Shown piece after piece: positions 53,168-61,232 of a stretch of 64,000 nucleotides of DNA (position 1 is the stretch's first letter; every line of letters starts with the position of its first letter). Made by a program: the position numbers and the translations under genes. The DNA is from Pythium myriotylum (lineage: Eukaryota; Oomycota; Peronosporomycetes; Pythiales; Pythiaceae): contig JALJCQ010000007.1 in assembly GCA_023091665.1 (NCBI GenBank), forward strand, positions 434,001-498,000, written 5' to 3'. A model generated the notes under the pieces. That model saw nothing but the letters and a program-made list of their open reading frames with translations. It was not told where the DNA came from and ran no database searches.

Positions 53168-53342
53168 CGACCTTCATGACTGTGTGGTTACACCAAAGAT
53201 TAACTTAGTTGAACCCTTGATTATACAATTTGTTAACCGTGTTTATGGCCCTGTGCCAGCAGCTGTGTGAGCTTATGACGGGCGGCAAAAAGTCTGATTT
53301 TGACAATATCATCTTATTTTATATACCATTTTATATTTTCAC

Positions 53343-54310
53343 TCGGAGTCCAGATCACTCTCGGAGTCGCTCCGCTCACTACCGGTCTCGTCATCGGAGC
53401 TCTCTGACGAAGCATCTTCGGCATCATCCACTCGTATGTGTTTGAGTAGATCGTACAGGTTCTGGGTCTGGCGGTTTGGATGCAGCTCCGCACCGTCTCT
53501 GGTCCTACTTTTCCGAACGCCTGGACAAGACGGGTTCGAACGTCCGCAAACATTGTGTCACTTGTGTACTGTCGCCCGATATCCCTTCACAATCGCCCAC
53601 ACTAATTCGATGGGCTGCAGGTCGGAGAAGTGTGGTTGTGTGAAGACAACAGTGTGTCCTGCGTCTTCTGTCATTTTTACAATCACGGGTTGGATGTGTT
53701 CCTTAATGTACGTTTGCAGACGACACCAAAGCGCTTGTTTTGTGTCCGACTCGGATTCTTCCAGCCCGTACGTTTTGCATGCTTCCATCAATTTTGCTTT
53801 GGCATCTTTCTTTCTCAACATCAGCCGGTAGAGACTTATGGTACTTGACGTTATCCATGACCAAAACGCAGTATTTGATCCCACGCTTCTCAAGGGCCTT
53901 TAGCAGCTTTTCAATCCATTTCACGAAGTAGTCGTGGTTGAACATACCATGGCAGTCCTTCCTCTGTTTGCTTCCATCAAAGAACTTGACGGTATCCATG
54001 AGGATTTGACTCAGTCCTGGTCGCACACCCACACTGGAAGCGAAAAGCTCCTCCTCCTCGGCTCCAGACGGGAATGGGAGACCGAGTAGTCGATCCAGCT
54101 CGATGTCGAGAGCATCAGCTGCGAACAGACCGCGGACAACACTAACTTCTTCATCGGAATCGTCATCGACGATAGCTGCAATGATACACAGTCACCGCCC
54201 TTTATTTTTTGCGATCGTGACTTCAGGGTCCGTTGGATTGTAGAGTGCGTCGTGATGGCAGTCATGATGGTGATGGACGTAGCTTTCGTCGATAAAAACC
54301 TTCCGTCGGT
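53343..54310 (-). pseudogene. Second mariner-like transposase, frameshifted
   Basis: Frames on the minus strand give KVFIDESYVHHHH (first Asp), an acidic region, KDCHGMFNHDYFVKWIEKLL, KYCVLVMDNVKYHKSLPAD (second Asp), ALWCRLQTYIKEHIQPVI, and GHTVVFTQPHFSDLQPIELV, where the Glu would be the third catalytic residue. The end is a Ser/Asp/Glu-rich tail (VDDAEDASSESSDDETGSER). Frame changes near 54200, 53890-53830 and 53560 inactivate it. It differs in sequence from the copy at 52079-53167, so it belongs to another subfamily. Confidence 0.78.
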
Positions 54311-54660
54311 TCTGTAAATCCCAAAATCACGGTACTGCTCCGAAAATCTTCGACTCTCAGAAGTCTATTCGTACTCGCGTCAATCTCACTTTGCATTCAC
54401 GATACTCACGCTCTCGCATCCATACTCACTCGAACAGGCACATCAACACCCAAGGGTCATGAAACGGAGCAAAAAAAGCGCTTTGCCACTAAAATCCAAA
54501 ATCACGGTACTGTTAAAAAAAACATTCACTCTCACAGAACGATTACGCTCGCGTCCACATCAAGGCGTATCCAACGTCATCACACTCTCGCACTCAAACT
54601 CACTCAAACACTCAAATTCATTCGAAGAGTTTTAAATGTACTAGAATAGGTCTGCACCCC
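54311..54660. repeat. Imperfect tandem repeat, unit about 165 bp
   Basis: AAAATCACGGTACTG occurs at 54328 and 54492. Each copy is followed by ATTC/ACTC-rich sequence (CACTCTCGCACTCAAACTCA). The unit may be the subterminal part of the mariner-like element on its left. No coding potential was seen. Confidence 0.55.
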
Positions 54661-55300
54661 GAACCGTACGTAGATAAACTGGGTACCCCAGCCATTGCGT
54701 CTCTCGCCTTCGGCTCATGAGTGGCTGGGGTACCCAGCTAATGATATTGTGCCTGTGAGAAATCTTTCGTTACTATTCCTTTGCTATCGGGCTCGGCGCT
54801 CTCCCTCATGGCGCTGCTTGTCTAATTCCCGATACTATGCAAGGGCGTGCGGCCGATGCAGTTGGCCATCTAGGACCGAGGATACGGCTACTCGGTTGTC
54901 GGCGTTGGCAATAACCAAGTGTTCGATGCAGAGGACGACTCTGCAAACTTCCATGTGCGCAAGTTTTCGCTGCTCGACTACATAATCATGCTGCACACCT
55001 GGGCACGATGCTTTGTCATCAGCGTCAGTGAATGCAACGACACCTTTAACTCCCTGGAGAAGCAACAAGAGGTCGCACCGCTGCTCACGGACGACAGCGA
55101 TGACTTTGACTTTAACTTTGAAGTTGAAGGGGAGCGAAGCGACCTGTATTTTACAGAATACGACAGATTCCAACGCCATGGATACATCGCGTTTTGTATG
55201 GGAGCACGGCCAGGCGCGTAAACGACAAAATTTTTACGCCGGGAGATTTTAGAGTAGATGATTGGCTAAAACTCCACATCTTTGTGCCAAAAAAAAGTCA
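54661..55300. repeat. Repeat with a 16-bp hairpin, related to 49590-50380
   Basis: CTGGGTACCCCAGCCA (54679-54694) and its exact complement (54722-54737) make a 16-bp stem with a 27-base loop. Blocks behind it match the repeat at 49590-50000 in the same orientation. The plus frame 54919-55221 (VFDAEDDSANFHVRKF...) is open but carries no known domain. It may be a decayed element of an unrecognised family. Confidence 0.5.
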
Positions 55301-55329
55301 GACTGAACAGAAAAGGGTTCTATTGAGCA

Positions 55330-56626
55330 TTACACGTCAACGTCAAACGTCTTCGGGATGGCCTTGTTGAAGCTGGACGCGACGGTGGCAGCATCGATTT
55401 GGTCCCACGCCTTGATAGCGCGCTGGATGAGTCGGTTTCGCTTCTCGGCCATCGACGTCGGGGTCGTGAGCTCTTCGAGCCACAACGAGCGCATCTTGCC
55501 TTTAAACGGCCCCATGACCCCGACGTCGAGAGGCTGACACATGGATGTGGCGTTGGCCGGGAGCGGCGCAACCGCACAGCACGCCTCCTTGGCGACAAGA
55601 CGCTCGCCCTCAGCACTGACGTGGGCGTCAAAGTTGTCGAGGAGAAGCACACTCGGGGACTTGATCTCGTAGCGAAGGCAGTTGACTACGTAGTGCCTCC
55701 ACACAGTTTCGTCCATCCAAGCATTTTCTTGGATGGCATACCAGTGGCCATCCGAGTAGAACGGGATCTCAATGGTCCCTCCCGGCTGGCCACTGATAAT
55801 GAACAGGATTGGTAGCTTGGTGCCGTCTGCACGAATCGTTAGAACTGCTGTCATGCGCATGGAGTGCTTCTGCGTGTACCGTATACGCGACGAGCCGCCC
55901 TTCTCCGCCCAAACTCGTCCGGGAGGCGTGTCAAAGTAGATCGCGGTTTCGTCAACATTCAGAATGCATAATGGATCATACAAACTGTGCATTGGCCAAA
56001 ATGAGAGCGAAAAACGGATCTGGACCAAGAGCAGATCCTCCGACGGCTTTTTAGTGAAGTTCGGAACACGACAAGAGAACCCGTGCCTACACATCACACA
56101 AAAAACAACAATTTTGGTCAGCATATACTCTCCGTTTATTGTGCACCGCACGTACCGCTTTACGAAGCGCTGAATAAGTCGTATCAGAGAGTTGAAAGCG
56201 TGCTCATGACTGGGTTTAGATGCGACATAGAGTGCAAACCACACAGCCTGGGTCGCACGGATGTATTCGATTAGACCACGAGTAGATAGAACCTAAGACA
56301 ATTAAATGAGCAAGTTAGATATATTCACGCGAAATAGAGATCCATTTGACACCTACTCGCTCCTCACGGCGCACATCCTTCATGTGCGTAACAAGGTCCT
56401 GGCTGAACGGGATTTTCTCGTGGCGGCCTTGACCGCCAACGATCGGGCGCCGTGCCGATGCTTGGTGGTTCATGATGGCGGTCGCGTTTGCGATCCAGCC
56501 CCGGAGGGTCCGACGGGGGATGCCAAGTCTTGCCGAGACTATCTCTTCGGAGAAAATCTCTGCAAGCTCGATGGCCTCGCGTTTGTACGCGATCGTGTAC
56601 CTGCGGCGGTGCTGGCGGGACGGCAT
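55330..56626 (-). pseudogene. pogo-like (DDE_1) transposase, probably with one intron
   Basis: From ATG 56626 the minus strand gives an HTH of the Psq/CENP-B type (YTIAYKREAIELAEIFSEEI, LGIPRRTLRGWIANATAIM). After a disturbed stretch near 56310-56250, the frame runs to 55330. It has a likely intron (GTGCGG...TGTGTAG, about 56152-56088), then CILNVDETAIYFDTPPGRVW (D1), SVLLLDNFDAHVSAEG (D2) and ATSMCQPLDVGVMGPFKGKM (D3). The three Asp fit the DDD active site of pogo/Tigger elements. A stop-free C-terminal core suggests recent decay or an imperfect model. GATTGGCTAAAAC occurs outside both ends (55262 and 56929), as a direct repeat. Confidence 0.75.
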
Positions 56627-57341
56627 GTTCCAGAATGGAGTTCGGGCGGGCCGCCGCGCACGGCGCTGGCGCAGTTCACGGCGAGCAAGAACGAGTGGCG
56701 CTCGTGAGTTCGTGGCGGGAGCGCGAAATGGCTGGTGGAAATGCGGCGGGTTGGGGCGCGCGGGTGGGTGGGCGGAGCGGCTCGAAAGCCTGCCCACCCG
56801 CTCCAGTCTGGACGTGCGCGAAAGGAAAGGCGCGAGTCTCGCTCAGCGCGCGCGAACACGAGAGCGCGAGATTTTGCGTGTGGCCGGCTGTGTGTGGTCC
56901 CGCCACTCTGCGAATATCATTGATTTGATTGGCTAAAACAGTTTTCCCTTGAGCGGAGAGTCACATCCCCGGCTTTTTCACACCGGCGTTATTTGGTGTC
57001 GCGGGTTGTTTTCCGTCGTATTCTGTATGCAAAGCTGCAAGTCAGTGCAACTTGGCACTCAGAATGTTGGCCAGATTCGGGAAGGTTGACAAGCACGACA
57101 ACGAGGTCGAGTTGCACGTGTGTGATTTGGTAGTTCACGTTCGAAGGCTCTAATCCAGACGGTATCGGTAGTGAGCGAGTAGAGTTGAGTAAGAGACTGC
57201 ATCCCTGGTAATACAGTTTCCAATTTGCACTGCTGGAGGCAATTGTGTACAAGAAGTTGCTCTGCCTTGTAAAAGGTTATGAGTCCAAGCGCCATGAGTC
57301 CGAAAAACGAGATACTGCGCGACAGCAACTACTTGTTGTGG
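56627..57341. other. No gene recognised
   Basis: The likely upstream part of the pogo-like element, very GC-rich at 56630-56850, then AT-rich. Arg-rich frames on both strands overlap each other and show no domain. Confidence 0.5.
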
Positions 57342-58376
57342 TAATACAACACACGCGTGACATTGACCCACAAGGGCCTGCAAGACCACGTCGTGTTCAA
57401 ACCGGAAGACGCTGTGGGTCGCACAAGCGAGGATTGGAAAGTCTCCGACTTCGGCCGTCGGTGTGTTGTCGAAGATGCTCAGTCCTACATATCAGTCGAT
57501 GATTCGCGAGGCGACTACTGCGATGGAGGCGTGGGAGACGTTGCTTGTTTTCTTTGTGAAGCAAACCATCCACAAGCGTATTCAGCTGCGGAAGCAGTTG
57601 CACGAGTTTGCGATAACCGAGGGTGACAACGTCATGGACAACACTGCCAAGTTCGACGATTTGTGTGTTCGGCTTGCTGCAGTTGGCGAGACGATCGGTG
57701 AAGACGAGAAGATAGTTATCCTCCTCGGAAGCCTCCCTGCCGAATAATATAATGCGATGGTCGTATGATTGAACCATTGACTGGTCTTGCGTTGTTGTCT
57801 GTCAAGGAAAAATTACTGTGGCGAAGGCGTGGGGACAAAACCTGCCGCTCACAAGTCCACACAGATTCCTTGGGCTGGTCGGTCGCTGCTGACGTTAACA
57901 CCCCGCTGTCACTATATCACACCTGCCCTGTCTCTGCACTGGCATCGAGTAATCACCCAACTACGTAATCAGGTGCTGATCACCCACCTACTGAGTTTGA
58001 TACTACTCAGGCTCCTCGGATCTGCTCCTAAGGTATCAAGCCGTCAGGACCTCAATGACGATCCACCCACTGGGACGTTATCTCCAGGTCCGTCCCATGC
58101 AGACGCGCCTGGGGATAGCGTGGAAGCGCCGACTTCGGCGTGTGGGGCTCGCAACGCAGCATAAAGCTGTACACGTCGGAGGGGTTGGATGTTGACCAAA
58201 TGTTGGTTGAGGTGCGTCAGGTTGAGACGCACCTCAAAACCTCAGCCTACTTCACCACATTACGAAAAGAGTATGAAACCGTCAAGAAGCGCGAGCGGAA
58301 GGAGGAAGCATTCCACGTGACGACACGTAGTGGATTCGGTGGACGTGGATATCGTGGTCGTGGCCGCCCTCTGTAG
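57342..58376 (+). pseudogene. Ty1/copia gag fragments
   Basis: The plus frame at 57354 reads TLTHKGLQDHVVFKPEDAVG and TSEDWKVSD; after a shift it continues SPTYQSMIREATTAMEAWET (57478 on), KRIQLRKQLHEFAITEGDNV and FDDLCVRLAAVGETIGEDEK. This is the gag-polypeptide/UBN2-type domain of copia elements (A..AWE.L...F...). A second scrap at 58140-58376 gives VRQVETHLKTSAYFTTLRKE and an arginine-glycine tail (GFGGRGYRGRGRPL) typical of the gag end. No protease, integrase or RT follows on this strand. Confidence 0.68.
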
Positions 58377-58698
58377 ATCTACGAAGTCAAGGTGACATCG
58401 AAGTACCTTTGTTCGTACGGATCCTTGATCTTGTGGTACTTCGTGTCGACGCCACTTTTACGCAAAATTCGCCTCTGAGCATCTCAACAGGTAAGTTTTG
58501 ATTCAGTTATCCATTGCACCCTTCACATCCCTCATATCTACACTATTGCGTCCGTTTCGTTATGCTCTTTGGTGAGTTCCGGGCCAAATGGGATAAATGT
58601 GCCGGGCTTGAAGAACGAGTTCTTGATTGTCTGGGGCTGGGTGCTCTCCATGGCGAGTAGCGTGCGCTCGAACATATCGCGACGTCACTCCCGGTGTA
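58377..58698. other. No gene recognised
   Basis: Between the copia gag scrap and the second pogo-like element. No domain on either strand. Confidence 0.45.
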
Positions 58699-59626
58699 TC
58701 ATCTCACGTAGAGCTCACGCAGACGCCGCTTGAACAGACCCATGATGCCCACGTCGAGGGGCTGTGCCACGCTAGTGGCACCGTTGGGCACGTAGAGCAG
58801 GAAAGTGCCGAGATCGGCAAGCGCGTTCTGGACGGACTCGATCTTGTGGATGCGTAGACTGTCGAGGATCAGTGCCGCCGGAACGGTGACCTGGAAGCGC
58901 CAAAAGTCGTGAATCCACTCCAACATGACGTCCTCAGAAAACTAAGCGTTCGTCTGGACGGACATCGCCCCGCCACGATGCACGGCACACGCTTGGCTCC
59001 CACGAACTCCACCGTTGTCCTGGCGCCGAGGTTGCAGTCCACGGCGGTTTGATCCATGTTGAAGAGAACGTACGGCGGGGGGACAAACGATTCGGAGTCG
59101 ATAAAGTGCGTGATTAAAATGGTACATACCTCGTTGACAGAGTCGTCCTTGAGTTTACCGAGCTGAATTTTGTCCTCTCTCCCTGAGTATGTGATGATCC
59201 GAATTGTGAGATTGTGCCGGTCCATAAACCGATCACACCAAGCAAAGCGTGCCTCCATCGTCTTGTCTTCGAAAAACTAGATAGGAGCTGCACAGCCTTC
59301 AAAATGATGGTCTCCCGTGAGAAAGGGCGCTCTTCTCGTCGCTGCTCCTTGATCCAGATGACTATGTCGTCCTCGATGGACGACGTGTCCGAGACGCAGC
59401 CACTCCCACCGACTGTCAGCGCCGTCGCGCGCCCGTTCTCACAAGCCGCGACAAGGCGGTCACGCTTCCTCTCCCACGCTCGAAGTGTCTGCCGGGAGAT
59501 TCCATCTTCTCTCGCGTACACGCTGCGGTTCGCGCCGTCGTCAACCTCGACGAGGTCGAGCCATTCGTTCACCACAAGGAGCTTCCGCTCATTAGTGTAG
59601 TCGAGAGGAATCCGCTTCCGCGGCAT
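58699..59626 (-). pseudogene. Second pogo-like transposase, frameshifted
   Basis: From ATG 59626 the minus strand reads MPRKRIPLDYTNERKLLVVN, EWLDLVEVDDGANRSVYARE and DGISRQTLRAWERKRDRLVA, an N-terminal HTH. A frameshift near 59275 leads to MEARFAWCDRFMDRHNLTIR, then YVLFNMDQTAVDCNLGARTT (D1). Another shift leads to AALILDSLRIHKIESVQNAL (D2) and ATSVAQPLDVGIMGLFKRRL (D3). It belongs to the same superfamily as the copy at 55330-56626 but is clearly different in sequence. Stops and shifts make it dead as read. Confidence 0.75.
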
Positions 59627-59822
59627 CTCTGCTCTTTGCGAAATGGCGGCGAGTTTGGTGGGGGTCTGATGGTGGTGGGAAAAAATTGGTTGTCCAGAGG
59701 GAGTTATCATGAGGGTAGTATACCCCCTTTTGAGAAATTACAACCAATCAGAACGCACCGTAATTGGCGGATAAATGAAGCATCTCCCAAAAATGTTGGT
59801 TCAACGGTGGGGCATGGGTGCC

Positions 59823-60014
59823 TCATTTCTCCGTTCTTTGCGGTAGTCCTCTATCCCCTATAGATATCATAAGACTCGCTTGGCCATCACAAAGTGTGGT
59901 TTCGTGTAATACTACTCGCACTGCGTTGGCAATGTCTGGCCTTGATTTTGTCACCAGATACTGCAGTGAGCCCACGATCGTATACAACCCCTTGGTCTCT
60001 TTAAAACAACACAC
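59823..60014 (-). pseudogene. Ty1/copia reverse transcriptase scrap
   Basis: The minus frame reads GLYTIVGSLQYLVTKSRPDI and ANAVRVV, the copia motif Y..LVGSL.YL...RPDI..AV near the end of the RT. Nothing more of pol is recognisable. It lies on the opposite strand from the gag scraps at 57.3-58.4 kb. Confidence 0.65.
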
Positions 60015-60079
60015 AGCAACAGTGTTTCATACACAACAATAGAACACCAATGGAACGTTACATTGAAAAAACGTTATAT

Positions 60080-60560
60080 TCACTTCGTGGCCTGGACTAA
60101 TCCACACATGAACTCTGCCGTGGACGCTCGAGGAGGGAAGAACCACGAGCGCCACTTGTATTCGTCAGGGTACGCCTCCAGGTACTTGCGGATCCTCTTC
60201 CGCATGTGTTTGATATGGCACTTGATGTGGACCTCCCAATAGCCCTCAATGGTGTTGGTGTGGGCGCGAGTGGTCGGGCCCTTGGAGTTCTCTGAGTGGT
60301 TAACCCCGGAGTGCTCATACTCCATGCGTGTCAAGTAGCGGCTGTTGTCTAGGGTGTACAGCACCTTCTAGCACACGTACGATGCAAAGATATCTGGGAG
60401 GATATGAGTCCTACAAAACCAGGATTGTCTGATTAGTGTAATCGTCAACCGCCAATGCAACACTTACTTGGGTTTGATGTACTCATTGATGATTTTTGAT
60501 GAGCGTGGCTTTCTTGTGGTCATCATACACGATCTGACCGAACCACTCTTCTCTTCAAGG
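60080..60560 (-). pseudogene. Merlin/ISXO2-like transposase, C-terminal part
   Basis: The frame 60364-60080 gives MEYEHSGVNHSENSKGPTTR and AHTNTIEGYWEVHIKCHIKH, the HTNxIEGxW motif with the last catalytic Glu of ISXO2/Merlin transposases, then a C-terminal basic helix (MRKRIRKYLEAYPDEYKWRS). Upstream an apparent intron (GTAAGT...TTTGTAG, about 60466-60410) joins a short exon (about 60560-60470). The first two catalytic residues and the N-terminus are not identified, so the copy is partial. Confidence 0.7.
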
Positions 60561-61228
60561 TGACGTCTGTTGGTTTACTTATATAGAAACCTATAGTGTG
60601 TCTAAGGACCAGTGGCTAGAAACCTAGCGATTAAAAGGCGGACATTCTGATCGAGTGTCTGACGATTGACGGCAATAGCTTCCGTGGACCCCACTCTGAG
60701 GCTGCACGACCATGCTTACTTGCCAGGAGACTGCGGATGCAGTCGAGCGTGGTGATCGTGGCGTAATCGTTGCGAAGCCGAGCAACGATCACGATCGATA
60801 CACTCCTCCGTGCGGACAAATGACAAAAGAGGAGGGGATAAGAGTTTGTCCGACAAAAGAGGAAAAGTTCTGACAAAAGTGGGGGGGTTCACGGATGGAA
60901 GAGGGGGGTCCGAAAAAAAGTGGGGGCGACCCCCACATTTGTCACTCATCAAAACTTACGGACTGTGTGGAGAAACCGAAAGTCAAGTGCAAGAGCGAGT
61001 TTGCGAATAACCGCAACTTGCTCGAGCACCAGCAGCGGCGCATCTGCAAAGAGAAGCAGCGCCCCAAGTTGAAGGAGGCGCGGAAGGCTCGGGCGAAGGA
61101 GCGAGCGCGTGAGCTTGACGCAGCGCGGAAACGAGGGAAATACGTACGCAAGCTTCTGCGCTGCGTCCTGTGCGCGGGTCCAGCTCGCCGGTGGGTCGGC
61201 AACAAGCTGTGTAAGCACTCACTGCACT
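60561..61228. other. No firm gene; Lys/Arg-rich frame
   Basis: GACAAAAG units recur between 60820 and 60880. The plus frame 60895-61365 is open and basic (KEARKARAKERARELDAARK), but it runs straight through the piggyBac end at 61229, so I do not treat it as a gene. Confidence 0.45.
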
Positions 61229-61232
61229 TTAA

